Assembly (NCBI RefSeq): GCF_000282035.1
Contig: NZ_AKKA01000107.1
Coordinates: 18,875 to 82,874 of the forward strand
Origin: Rhizobium sp. CF122
GTDB taxonomy: Bacteria; Pseudomonadota; Alphaproteobacteria; Rhizobiales; Rhizobiaceae
Length of the DNA: 64,000 bases
Direction: 5' to 3'
Within the stretch, counting starts at the first letter, position 1, and every line of letters begins with the position of its first letter. This document shows positions 17,840 to 26,494 of this stretch, piece by piece. The position numbers were made by a program, and so were the translations under genes. A model generated the notes under the pieces. It saw only the letters and a program-made list of their open reading frames with translations, did not search any database and was not told the origin of the DNA.

Positions 17840-18113
17840 AAGTTTGCTGCGGTGCCCGAACCAAGTGGCACGAGCGATTCCAAGTGGGTGAAGTGACTTT
17901 GGGGCGTAAGGGGCGCTTCGGCTTGAAGCCGCACTGTCTGGTGGCTGACAGCTCCTATGGCTCAGTCGGCAAGAAGATCGCACCGCATATTCGGGTCTTC
18001 GACAAGTCCACCCGAACCGACGCTTCTCGCGCCGACTTCGTCTCGGACATGAGCAGGATCGCTACATCTATTCGGCCGACACCGAACTGCTGCAGTTCCA
18101 TCGCAGCTGATCC
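17840..18113 (+). pseudogene. IS1182-like transposase remnant
   Basis: The plus strand reads GLKPHCLVADSSYGSVGKK, then IAPHIRVFDKSTRTDASRAD, then, after a frame change, RYIYSADTELLQFHRS before a stop. These match consecutive pieces of IS1182-family transposases (ADTAYGS..., PHIPVFDKS..., YICP.GKELLQF). Segments between them are missing and the frames differ, so it is a decayed internal fragment. No clear terminal inverted repeats were found. Confidence 0.6.
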
Positions 18114-18154
18114 CTCTCAGGGCGCGCAACTTTGTAACTGGCTTTGCGTTATGC

Positions 18155-19066
18155 CTAACGTTCGAAGGGTTCGCCGAGCGAGGCGACGCCGTTCAGCTTC
18201 AGCAGGCGACGATCTGCCGAAATGATGCCGAGCACGATGATGGTGACGAGATAGGGCAGGCTCGCCAACAGCTGCGATGGAACATTCAGCCCCGTCGCCT
18301 GGGCCGCCAGGCTCATGAGTGATACGGCCCCAAAGAGGCATGCTCCGAGGAAAATCCGACCGGTAAGCCAGGTTCCGAAGACGACGAGTGCGATAGCGAT
18401 CCAGCCACGTCCGGCGATCATCCCGTCCGCCCAGAGCGGGGTGTAGACAATTGCCGCATAGGCGCCAGCAAAGCCGGCCATCGCGCCGCCAAAGGCGACG
18501 GCAGCAAATCGAACGGCGATGACGTGATAGCCAATGGCGTGGGCGGCCTTGGGATTTTCACCGACGGCGCGCACAACGAGGCCGATCTTCGAATAGGCAA
18601 ACATCGCCCAGATGGTGACTGTTGCTGCAATCGACAGCCACACGACGATGTCCTGAACGAAGAGCCCGCCGACAATTGGAATGTCCGACAGCCCAGGGAT
18701 TGAGAGTTTCGGGAGCCCTTTGACCGTCAGGCTCTCATAGGTCTTTCCGAACAGCGCGGAGAGACCCTGGCCAAGGATGCCGATCGCCAGACCCGTTGCC
18801 ACCTGGTTGGCGCGAAAGCCAAGAGTGATGGCCGCGAAGATCAGGGCGAGGACAGCGCTGCCAAGTCCCGCAGCCACGAACCCCAGAAAATGCCCTCCAC
18901 CGTGATAGACGACGATGAACGCGAGCGCTGCCCCGAGAGCCATCAGTCCTTCCACGCCAAGGTTGAGGACCCCGGCACGCTCGACCACCAACTCGCCGAG
19001 CGCGGCGAGGAGAAACGGCGTCGCAGCCGCCAGCATGCCGGCAAGAATGAACTCGATGGCGTTCAT
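18155..19066 (-). CDS. BMP-type ABC transporter permease 2 (purine/nucleoside class)
   Basis: The 303-residue inner-membrane protein of the YufQ/BPD_transp_2 family has about eight to nine hydrophobic segments. It carries the conserved ERAGVLNLGVEGLMALGA near residue 28 and GENPKAAHAIGY near 180. The ATG at 19066 overlaps the stop of the other permease, and the open frame extending further upstream is the shadow of that gene. It is last in the eight-gene minus-strand operon. It forms the channel of a transporter whose binding protein is of the BMP/PnrA class, known for nucleosides and purines. Confidence 0.9.
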   Translation of the reverse strand: MNAIEFILAGMLAAATPFLLAALGELVVERAGVLNLGVEGLMALGAALAFIVVYHGGGHFLGFVAAGLGSAVLALIFAAITLGFRANQVATGLAIGILGQGLSALFGKTYESLTVKGLPKLSIPGLSDIPIVGGLFVQDIVVWLSIAATVTIWAMFAYSKIGLVVRAVGENPKAAHAIGYHVIAVRFAAVAFGGAMAGFAGAYAAIVYTPLWADGMIAGRGWIAIALVVFGTWLTGRIFLGACLFGAVSLMSLAAQATGLNVPSQLLASLPYLVTIIVLGIISADRRLLKLNGVASLGEPFER

Positions 19067-20163
19067 GGCTGACCCCGATAGGCGGCCCGCCGCCACTCGA
19101 AACGATACCGAACGAAGGCGATGGCAACCAGATAGGCGAGCAGGAGGCTGCCCTGGAAAACACGCACAGCAGCGATCGGCAGGTTTGCCGACACCATGGC
19201 GTTGTCGCCGCCGATATAGAGCGCTGCCATGAACAAGGCGGAGACGACAATGCCGATCGGATGCAGGCCGCCGAGGTAGGCAACGATGATGGCGGAATAG
19301 CCGTAGCCGGTCGAGATCGATCGCTGCAGCTGCCCCAGGGGGCCCGCGACCTCGGCTGCGCCGGCAAGGCCCGCTGCGCAGCCGCCGATCAACAGGGATA
19401 ACCATATTGCTCGGCTCTCCTTGAACCCGGCATAGCCGGCCGCGCGCGGCGCCAGGCCGCCGACCTGGAGCTTGTATCCGGCAAAGCTCTTCTGCATGAA
19501 GACCCAGGCAGCCAATGAAAGGGCGATGGTGATCAAGAGGGAAACATTGACGCGCGTCCCGGAAATCAGGATCGGCACCATCGCGTCATACTGGAACATC
19601 ACGGATTGAGGGAAGTTGAAGCCGTTCGGGTCCTTCCAGGGTCCCAGAAGCAGGTAATTCAGAAGCTGTGCGGCGACGAGACTGAGCATCAGCGAAACGA
19701 GGATCTCGTTTGCATTGAGCCTCACGCGCCAGAATGCCGTCAAAGAAGCCCACAAGGCACCGCCGAGCACGCCGAGGATCAGCATCAGCGGCCATATCCA
19801 CTGCCCGGTTGCCTCAGGAAACCAGATGGGGATTGCGGAGGCGAAAATGGCGCCCAGAATGAACTGGCCCTCGGCGCCGATGTTGAAGACCTTGGCGCGA
19901 AAGCCGATCGCCAGACCCTGGGCGATGAGCAGAAGTGGGCCGGCTTTCAACAGCACTTCCGAAAACGATGCCCAGGAGAGGAACGGTTCGAGAAGCATTG
20001 CATAAAATACATCGACCGGATTGCGGCCCATCAGCACGTAGAGGCCAAGATTGAGCACGGTGGTCACCGACAAGGCGATGAAGGGTGCAGCCAAGGTTGC
20101 CGCAAGCGAAGCGCGCTCCCGGCGGACAAGCGTGGGCAAAAAGGTAGCGGACAAGGCGCTCAT
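19063..20163 (-). CDS. BMP-type ABC transporter permease 1
   Basis: The 366-residue permease of the YufP type has about eight membrane spans and the conserved KVFNIGAEGQFILGAIFA near 105, plus KESRAIWLSLLIGG. It overlaps both neighbours by ATGA-type junctions (20160-20163 and 19063-19066), showing tight coupling. It pairs with the downstream permease. Confidence 0.9.
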   Translation of the reverse strand: MSALSATFLPTLVRRERASLAATLAAPFIALSVTTVLNLGLYVLMGRNPVDVFYAMLLEPFLSWASFSEVLLKAGPLLLIAQGLAIGFRAKVFNIGAEGQFILGAIFASAIPIWFPEATGQWIWPLMLILGVLGGALWASLTAFWRVRLNANEILVSLMLSLVAAQLLNYLLLGPWKDPNGFNFPQSVMFQYDAMVPILISGTRVNVSLLITIALSLAAWVFMQKSFAGYKLQVGGLAPRAAGYAGFKESRAIWLSLLIGGCAAGLAGAAEVAGPLGQLQRSISTGYGYSAIIVAYLGGLHPIGIVVSALFMAALYIGGDNAMVSANLPIAAVRVFQGSLLLAYLVAIAFVRYRFEWRRAAYRGQP

Positions 20164-21683
20164 GCGATGACTTTCTCGGCGGCGGGCCGTGCGCCGATCA
20201 TGTAGCGGCCAATGTCCTCGGGCCGGGTATCGCGCGTTACGAGCGGCGGGCTCAGCGTGCCGTGGTACAGAACCTGGATGAAATCACAGAGCTCGAAGAG
20301 CTCCTCAAGTTCCTCGGAAATGACGAGAATGGCCGTGCCCTCGTTGCGCAATGCGACCAGTCGCCGGCGCACGGCGGAGGCGGCACCGATATCGACGCCC
20401 CAGGTCGGTTGCGCGACGAAGAGCAGCTTGGGCGCCAGCATGATTTCCCGACCGACGATGAACTTCTGCAGATTGCCGCCCGAAAGAGCACCCGCTTCGG
20501 CATCCGGGCCGAGGGTGCGGACATCGTACTGGCGAATGCAATCACTGGTGAAGGCGGTTGCCTTCCCCTTGTCGATCAAGCCGTGCCGCAAGAGGTTCAA
20601 AGGGTGAGCCGTCAGCAAGCTGTTGAGAACGAGCGACATTTCAGGGACCGCACCGCGCCCCAGCCGATCCTCCGGAACGAATGCAAATCCGAGCTGGCGC
20701 CGGGCAGCTGCATCGAGCCTGCCCACGTCCTGCCCCATCATATAGATTCTGTCGCGCTGTTCTTTCGGTAAAACGGCCTCGCCGGAGATCAGCGAGGCGA
20801 GCTCGCTCTGCCCGTTGCCCGAGACGCCCGCAATGCCGATGATCTCGCCGGCACGCACCGTAAGCGTGATGTCGGACAGGGGCACGGCGAAGGGATCGTC
20901 GGGGCGATGGTCCAGGCCGATGATCTCAAGTCGCTTCTCGCCGCCAGACAGCGGCACCGCTGGCATCGGTTCGGGCATGTCGCGACCGATCATCATCCGG
21001 GCAAGATCATGGGCGTCGTGTTCGCGCGGATCGACATGTCCGGTGACACGCCCGCCGCGCAGGATCGTCGCCCTGTCGCAGATGGCGCGGATCTCCTCGA
21101 GTTTGTGCGAAATGAAGAGGATCGATACGCCGCCGTCGCGCAGCCGGCGCAAGGTATCGAAGAGCTTTTCGACCAACTGTGGAGGTAAAACGGATGTGGG
21201 CTCGTCGAGGATCAGCAGCCGTGGATTGGTCATCAGGCTGCGGATGATCTCCACGCGCTGCCGCTCGCCCACGGAGAGTACATGCACATGGGCGAGTGGA
21301 TCGACCTGAAGGCCGAAGTCACGGCCCAACGCGCGGATGCGTTCTATGAGGTCGGCTTTCTTGCCTGCAACGACCAGCTGAATGTTTTCCACGACAGTCA
21401 GCGTCTCGAACAGCGAAAAGTGCTGGAAGACCATGCCAATCCCCTTGCGCCTTGCCTCTGCAGGCGAGGCGAAGGTCAAGGGCTCTCCCTCCCAGACAAC
21501 GGTTCCGCTGTCTGGCTGCTCGACGCCGTAGATCATCTTCATCAGCGTCGATTTGCCGGCCCCGTTTTCCCCGAGAACTGCATGGATCGACCGCGGTGCT
21601 ACGTCCAGATCGATGCCCTGGTTGGCATGAATCTGGCCATAGCTCTTCGAGATGCCGCGAAGCGATAGGAGTGGTGCCGTCAT
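20160..21683 (-). CDS. BMP-type ABC transporter ATPase with two nucleotide domains
   Basis: The 507-residue protein has two ABC domains like YufO/RbsA. The first has Walker A GENGAGKST near 37-45, LSVGERQRVEI and LLILDEPTSVL. The second has the degenerate Walker A usual for this family (GVSGNGQSE, no lysine), LSGGNLQKFIVGREI and LLFVAQPTWGVD. In the second Walker B, AQPT replaces the usual DEPT, also common in the family. It lies 3 bp after the binding protein stop and energises uptake. Confidence 0.9.
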   Translation of the reverse strand: MTAPLLSLRGISKSYGQIHANQGIDLDVAPRSIHAVLGENGAGKSTLMKMIYGVEQPDSGTVVWEGEPLTFASPAEARRKGIGMVFQHFSLFETLTVVENIQLVVAGKKADLIERIRALGRDFGLQVDPLAHVHVLSVGERQRVEIIRSLMTNPRLLILDEPTSVLPPQLVEKLFDTLRRLRDGGVSILFISHKLEEIRAICDRATILRGGRVTGHVDPREHDAHDLARMMIGRDMPEPMPAVPLSGGEKRLEIIGLDHRPDDPFAVPLSDITLTVRAGEIIGIAGVSGNGQSELASLISGEAVLPKEQRDRIYMMGQDVGRLDAAARRQLGFAFVPEDRLGRGAVPEMSLVLNSLLTAHPLNLLRHGLIDKGKATAFTSDCIRQYDVRTLGPDAEAGALSGGNLQKFIVGREIMLAPKLLFVAQPTWGVDIGAASAVRRRLVALRNEGTAILVISEELEELFELCDFIQVLYHGTLSPPLVTRDTRPEDIGRYMIGARPAAEKVIA

Positions 21684-21686
21684 GGC

Positions 21687-22784
21687 TTACTTCGGCAGAG
21701 GCGTGGTCACGCCCTTGACGTGCCAATCCATGGCGACGATTTCGGCCTCCGTCATGGTTTTGCCGGAGGCCACGACTTCGCTGCCGTCGGCCTTGGTGAT
21801 CGGCCCGGTGAAAGGCGAAAGGCTTCCATCGGCGATCTTTGTCTCTGCGGCCTTGATCTTGGTCATCGTATCGGCCGGGATCGAGGGGCTCCAGTCAACG
21901 ACCTCGACAACCTTGTCCGCGACACCAAGGAAGGTATTGGCGCCCTTGAATGTGCCGGCGAGATGAGCATCGACTGAGGCCTTGAAGAACGGCGACCAGT
22001 CGGTCGAAACGCATCCGAGGTAGGTCTTCGGGGCGTAGCTCTTCATCGACGAGTTGAGGTTGAAGGAATAGACGCCGGCTTCCTCACATGCCGAAATAAC
22101 AGAAGGTGTGTCCTGCGCATTGGAGAAGATCACGTCACATTTTTGTGCGATCAGGGCCTTGGCCGCTTCCTGCTCCTTGGCCGGGTCGAACCAGGAGTTC
22201 ACCCAGACGACGGAAACCTCGATATCGGGGTTTACTGCCTGAGCACCCAGCGTGAACGCGTTGATGGAGGTGATCAACTCGGGGATCGCGAAGGCGGAAA
22301 CCGAACCGAGCTTGCCGGTCTTGGAAAGCGCAGCAGCAGCCATGCCGAGCAGATAGGTTCCTTGGAAATACTTGGCCGCGAAGGGTGAGAAGTTGGGAGC
22401 CACCTGGAAGCCCGATGCATGCAGTACGGTGACTTGAGGATTGCGACGAGCGATCTGCAAGGCACCGTTCTGATATCCGAAGGAGCCTGCGATCAGGAAT
22501 TTGTTCCCGTCTGCGACCGTCTTGTTCATGATCCGGTCGGCATCCGGGCCCTCCGGAATATTCTCAACGACAGTCACCTTGACCTTGTCGCCATAGGCGG
22601 CCTTGATCGGCTCAAGGCCGGCGGCAAGCGCGTGCCCCCAGCCGACGTCGCCGATCGGCGAAGGGACGACAAGCGTGATGCCGAGCGGTTCATCGGCTGC
22701 CAGCGCCGAACGACCTCCAAAGGCACCGGCGAGGCCGACAGCTGCTGCTCCCTGCATCAATGTTCTGCGAGTGATCTGTGTCAT
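21687..22784 (-). CDS. BMP-family solute-binding protein, Tat-exported
   Basis: The 365-residue binding protein starts MTQITRRTLMQGAAAVGLAG, a twin-arginine-like signal, with cleavage expected after ALA near residue 29. The PnrA/BMP fold follows (GDVGWGHALAAGL, HASGFQVAPNFSPF, QGTYLLGMAAAALS, AQDTPSVISA). BMP proteins bind nucleosides, purines or similar ligands. It sits between the amidohydrolase and the ATPase. The FQ and QDT positions, which contact ligand in the family, could be compared with urate/purine-binding members. Confidence 0.88.
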   Translation of the reverse strand: MTQITRRTLMQGAAAVGLAGAFGGRSALAADEPLGITLVVPSPIGDVGWGHALAAGLEPIKAAYGDKVKVTVVENIPEGPDADRIMNKTVADGNKFLIAGSFGYQNGALQIARRNPQVTVLHASGFQVAPNFSPFAAKYFQGTYLLGMAAAALSKTGKLGSVSAFAIPELITSINAFTLGAQAVNPDIEVSVVWVNSWFDPAKEQEAAKALIAQKCDVIFSNAQDTPSVISACEEAGVYSFNLNSSMKSYAPKTYLGCVSTDWSPFFKASVDAHLAGTFKGANTFLGVADKVVEVVDWSPSIPADTMTKIKAAETKIADGSLSPFTGPITKADGSEVVASGKTMTEAEIVAMDWHVKGVTTPLPK

Positions 22785-22808
22785 GGTTTGGTTCCCCTTT
22801 TTGGTGTT

Positions 22809-24188
22809 CTAGAATTCCACGGTTGCGAGAGCTGCCTCGGCCTCGGCAAACAGCCGAGCTTCATCAAGCCCCACGAATTCGCCCTTCTGCCAGACGATGC
22901 GGCCGTTGATCATCGTCAGATCCGTCGGCATGCCGATGCCGACCTTGGCAATCAGGCTCAGCGGATCGTGTCGTGTTCCGACGTAATCCATCCGCCGGGT
23001 GTCGATAGCAAAGAGGTCAGCGGCCATACCTGGCGCAAGTCGACCAATGTCGCGACGGCCGAGCAGGGCAGCCCCGCCAGTTGTTGCGTAACCGAGGAAA
23101 TCGGCCGGAGGCGGAACGGGATGCTGGCGCGTTGATGCGGTCAGGCACTGCAGCATGTAGGCAGAGTGCACGCAATGCATCAGGTTTGAATTGTCGTTCG
23201 AGGCTGCTCCGTCGCAACCGAGTCCGACGCGCATGCCGAATGCCGCCATGGCGGGAATATCGGTCACCTCGGCACCGACCAGATAGACCGGCTCAGGGCA
23301 ATGTGAGACGCCGGTGCCGCTTGTTGCCATCTTGTGAAGTTCGTCGTGCGTCAACTCCCAGCAATGGGCGTAGAAGGCATCCGGACCGGCAAAGCCGAGT
23401 TCCGCGCAATAATCGACGGTGCGCATTCCATGGCGGGCCGCGATGACCGCACTTTCGCCCTCGCCAACATGCGTATGCATCTGGACGCCGCGATCGCGTG
23501 CCAATGCGACCGACTCGACGAAGGTCTCACGGTAGCAATTGACCGGCTGGCAGGGTGCCACCACCACCTGGCGCATGCTGAAGGGGCTGGCGTCGTGGTA
23601 GGTGTCGATCAGGCGTGCGCAATCACCAATGAACTCGTCCGTCGTCTCCAGCATGGCATCCGGAATGGTCGAGCCTTCGGACTTCGGCAAGGTGTTGCCG
23701 CCACGACCGGCATGGAAACGCATGCCCAGGAGATCTGCTGCCTCGAACTGACGGTCGATCAGCCGCTTGCCGGCATGCCGTGGGAAGCAATACTGGTGAT
23801 CGAAGGCCGTGGTACAGCCATGCTTGATCATCTCGGCCATCGCGGTCACCGAGGAATGATAGAAGCAATCCTCATTCAGCCGCGAGAAGATCGGATAGAT
23901 GCGGTCAAGCCACTCGATGACGGAAAGCTTTGTCCAATCGAGATCTGCGCGGTTGCGCACGAAGCACTGGAAGAAGTGATGGTGCGTATTGACGAGCCCT
24001 GGATAGACGAACCAGCCCGAGGCGTCTTGAACCGTGGTGCCGAACGGCAGTTCGCTCTGGTCGAGATTTTCGCCGATGGCCTTTATCGCCGGGCCAGTCG
24101 TCAGAATATCGACATTGCGATGGACCGTCGGCCCCCTGTTGTCGTTGACGATGACGGCTGCACAGTTCTTTAAGAGGTAGCCGGCCAT
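22809..24188 (-). CDS. 8-oxoguanine / isoxanthopterin deaminase-like amidohydrolase
   Basis: The 459-residue COG0402 amidohydrolase has metal ligands in NTHHHFFQ (HxH at residues 69 and 71), HTHVGEGES mid-chain, YAHCWEL, and the aspartate in GCDGAASNDNSNLM. These flanking residues, together with TTAFDHQYCFPR, are those of the 8-oxoguanine/isoxanthopterin deaminase group rather than of guanine deaminase. The reaction is hydrolytic loss of an exocyclic amino group from a purine-like or pterin-like ring in the cytoplasm. It is 1 bp downstream of the GST-like gene and 24 bp upstream of the binding protein. Substrate is inferred. Confidence 0.82.
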   Translation of the reverse strand: MAGYLLKNCAAVIVNDNRGPTVHRNVDILTTGPAIKAIGENLDQSELPFGTTVQDASGWFVYPGLVNTHHHFFQCFVRNRADLDWTKLSVIEWLDRIYPIFSRLNEDCFYHSSVTAMAEMIKHGCTTAFDHQYCFPRHAGKRLIDRQFEAADLLGMRFHAGRGGNTLPKSEGSTIPDAMLETTDEFIGDCARLIDTYHDASPFSMRQVVVAPCQPVNCYRETFVESVALARDRGVQMHTHVGEGESAVIAARHGMRTVDYCAELGFAGPDAFYAHCWELTHDELHKMATSGTGVSHCPEPVYLVGAEVTDIPAMAAFGMRVGLGCDGAASNDNSNLMHCVHSAYMLQCLTASTRQHPVPPPADFLGYATTGGAALLGRRDIGRLAPGMAADLFAIDTRRMDYVGTRHDPLSLIAKVGIGMPTDLTMINGRIVWQKGEFVGLDEARLFAEAEAALATVEF

Positions 24189-24189
24189 C

Positions 24190-24849
24190 TTATTCCTCGC
24201 CCGGTGCGATCTGTGGCTCGGGCTTCAACTCGTGCAGCCGGTGTATGCCTGGCATCTCGATGAACGCGTCGAGCGCGCGTACGGCACGGGACCAGAGGCG
24301 TATCGCGGGATAGGGATCGAGCGAAACGCCACCGTCCGGCGCGAGCGCGACATAGGGGAAGCAGGCGATGTCGGCCACTGTCGGGCGATCTGACGCGAGG
24401 AACCGCTTGCCGCACAGGCTCTGTTCGACGAGCCCCGCTTCCAGTTCGCGCAGCGCCGCGATGCCCTGCGCCTGAAGCGTCGCGATATTTCCCGGGCGTC
24501 GCAACATCTCATGAAGACGTGCGCCACCAAGGCTCGCGGTCAGCCGATGCGAGAAGGAAAGCCACTGCTGCACTCGCGCGGCTTCGTCGGCTGTTGCGCC
24601 ACCCAACCATTCAGGCGCGCTTTTTGCGGCCAGATAAACCAGCATCGCCGATGATTCTGTCAGAAGAAGATTACCGTCTTCCAGGATCGGGATGGAGCCG
24701 GCAGGGTTGAGCGCCATGAGTTCGGGGCCGCGGTGCTCGCCGCCCGGATGAAAATCCACCGGTCTGATATCGAGCTTAACGCCTGTGAGTGCCGCCATCA
24801 GGCGCACTTTGTAGCAACTGGGAGAAAGGATGTAATCGTAGAGCTTCAT
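24190..24849 (-). CDS. glutathione S-transferase-like protein (possible NdmE-type structural subunit)
   Basis: The 219-residue GST has a thioredoxin-fold N-terminus with YILSPSCYKVRLMAAL (residues 6-21), cis-proline in AGSIPILEDG and glutathione-binding LTESSAMLVYLA, then an all-helical C-terminal domain. Its stop is 1 bp before the amidohydrolase and its ATG overlaps the oxygenase stop. In caffeine-degrading Pseudomonas a GST-like protein of similar size (NdmE) is a non-catalytic partner needed for the N7-demethylase NdmC, which like the neighbour here lacks a Rieske cluster. A true GST activity is the alternative. Confidence 0.8.
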   Translation of the reverse strand: MKLYDYILSPSCYKVRLMAALTGVKLDIRPVDFHPGGEHRGPELMALNPAGSIPILEDGNLLLTESSAMLVYLAAKSAPEWLGGATADEAARVQQWLSFSHRLTASLGGARLHEMLRRPGNIATLQAQGIAALRELEAGLVEQSLCGKRFLASDRPTVADIACFPYVALAPDGGVSLDPYPAIRLWSRAVRALDAFIEMPGIHRLHELKPEPQIAPGEE

Positions 24850-25691
24850 TGCGCCACCAGCTGTGCGCCATAGATGTAGTTGTGCCGTTTCAGCCAGCGT
24901 CGATACGCGACCGACGTCAGGTCGGCACGTGTGGGGATCTCCATCCCGGGATCGAGCGGTAGAAGACGCGGGATCTGGTTTTCCAGGATCGATCGGTCCT
25001 GCAGGAAGATCGTCTGCTGAAAGTGAATGAGGTCGGTCATCGACGTGTCGTCGTCAAACAGTGCCATCCACGGCCAAACGTCGCATAGATCCTCTGCCAA
25101 GGGTTGCACAAAGAGGGTGATGACATCCCACTCGCTGGGGCGGGGCGGGCAGGTCTTGTAGAGCACCGAGCAGGTCGGGGCTGGCACACGATACATGTAT
25201 TCCGTAGTGATGCCGCCGCTTGCCGACTTTGCTGCCTGCGGCTGATAGAACTTCACCTGGGTTGCCCAGACCTCGTCCTCGACGTCCCGGATTTCGACCT
25301 TGTAGTTCTGAACCTCCGTGTGCGGCTCTGCGCCAAGGATATCCGTGTGCACGAACGGGAAATGCGCAATGTCGAGAAAGTTTTCGACCGCGCGAAGCGG
25401 TGAGCAGCGCACCCGCACGACGCCGACATCGACAAACCGGCGACCCGGCTGGTCGGCCTCGGGGATGGCGAAGAGCTCCTTCTGGGGAGCGCCAAGAGAC
25501 GACCAAACGTGTCCGTAGCGAACGCGGATAGGCAACTCGCGCCCCGTGTGAGACGTCACCTTTGCATTACCGTCGGCTGCGATCGAGACCTCGATCGGTT
25601 CGCCCATCAAGGCGGTTTTGTATGCACTCTTGCTTAGTTGGCTGAAGAGGCCGACGGGGTACCACTCGTTGAGCATAGCTCCCTGTGTCAT
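24846..25691 (-). CDS. Rieske-oxygenase catalytic subunit lacking its Rieske cluster (NdmC-like)
   Basis: The 281-residue protein has the flanks of a Rieske domain (NEWYPVGLFSQLS at 8-20; LPIRVRYGHVWSSLG at 53-67), but the segment that should carry CxH and CxxH is gone. The catalytic domain is intact. NxxDxxHxxxxH is present as N104, D107, H110 and H115, giving the bridging aspartate and two iron ligands, and FLQDRSILE near the C-terminus supplies the third ligand. It should therefore bind mononuclear iron and receive electrons from a separate Rieske protein, encoded by the gene just upstream with a four-base overlap. Length and architecture match NdmC, the 7-methylxanthine N7-demethylase. 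N-demethylation of a purine is inferred. Confidence 0.78.
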   Translation of the reverse strand: MTQGAMLNEWYPVGLFSQLSKSAYKTALMGEPIEVSIAADGNAKVTSHTGRELPIRVRYGHVWSSLGAPQKELFAIPEADQPGRRFVDVGVVRVRCSPLRAVENFLDIAHFPFVHTDILGAEPHTEVQNYKVEIRDVEDEVWATQVKFYQPQAAKSASGGITTEYMYRVPAPTCSVLYKTCPPRPSEWDVITLFVQPLAEDLCDVWPWMALFDDDTSMTDLIHFQQTIFLQDRSILENQIPRLLPLDPGMEIPTRADLTSVAYRRWLKRHNYIYGAQLVAQ

Positions 25692-26341
25692 GCGCTGATC
25701 CCGTTCGTCTGGACACCCTCGGCTTTCCGGCGCAAGGCTTCCGCGGCGCGTGACGCTAAGATGCGGTTCAAGGGAGTAGCATTGTCCCCGATAAAGACAT
25801 GAACGAGCGTCTGATCAGGCTCCTGTTCGACGAGCAAAAAACCGATCTCTTCCGAATGAAGCGACTGGCGAAGAAAGCCGTTGGCATTCTTCTTTGCGCC
25901 GGCCGCAGCCTCGATAGCAGCAATGCCGGCCTGAGCTGTCAACGAGCGTAGGGGAACGAAGCCGTCAAATCGTGGCGGTTGATCCGTGGGTTCTCCAACG
26001 GCCACCCAGATCACCCCGTCGGCTTCCTCGATCTGTTGTGTTGCGACGCGGATCGTTTCCGGCGGCGTAAGGCCGGGATGCGCCGGAATACGCAGACAGT
26101 TTCCTGCCTGTGCGTAACTCCAGCCATGATAGATGCAGGACAGAGCCTCGCCGCGGACAAAGCCATGTGAGAGACGCATGCCACGATGAGGACAGCGATC
26201 TGCCGAAGCTGCAGGGCGCCCCGAATCACTTCTCCAGAGGGCGATCGATCCGGCTGACGTGCGTGCCGGCATTACCGTTCCTGACGGCAAATCCGCGGAA
26301 AGGGCGACTGGCGTCCAAATGCCCGTCGTATCGGATTGCAT
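25688..26341 (-). CDS. stand-alone Rieske [2Fe-2S] protein, partner of the cluster-less oxygenase
   Basis: The 217-residue protein has a complete Rieske domain (about 8-112) with C50-x-H52 and C69-x-x-H72 (CPHRGMRLSHG, then LSCIYHGW) and the closing VIWVAVG. About 100 further residues follow (EEIGFLLVEQEPDQTLVHVF among them), with no NxxDxxHxxxxH catalytic site. It is thus an electron carrier, not an oxygenase. It is the first gene of the operon and overlaps the cluster-less catalytic gene. In NdmD the extra Rieske domain is fused to a reductase; here it is a separate protein and no flavin reductase gene is nearby. Confidence 0.82.
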   Translation of the reverse strand: MQSDTTGIWTPVALSADLPSGTVMPARTSAGSIALWRSDSGRPAASADRCPHRGMRLSHGFVRGEALSCIYHGWSYAQAGNCLRIPAHPGLTPPETIRVATQQIEEADGVIWVAVGEPTDQPPRFDGFVPLRSLTAQAGIAAIEAAAGAKKNANGFLRQSLHSEEIGFLLVEQEPDQTLVHVFIGDNATPLNRILASRAAEALRRKAEGVQTNGISA

Positions 26342-26494
26342 AGCTAAACTTTCTTAGCATTATCAATATATTGCCTGCGTCAGGCACGACGCCAAGATCC
26401 CTGGCTTGTTGCAGGCGACCATCACGTTTGCATAATAATTTCGCATTGGCAACGCTGATTAAATAAGGGGCAGTGGAAAATCAAACGGTCGCCG

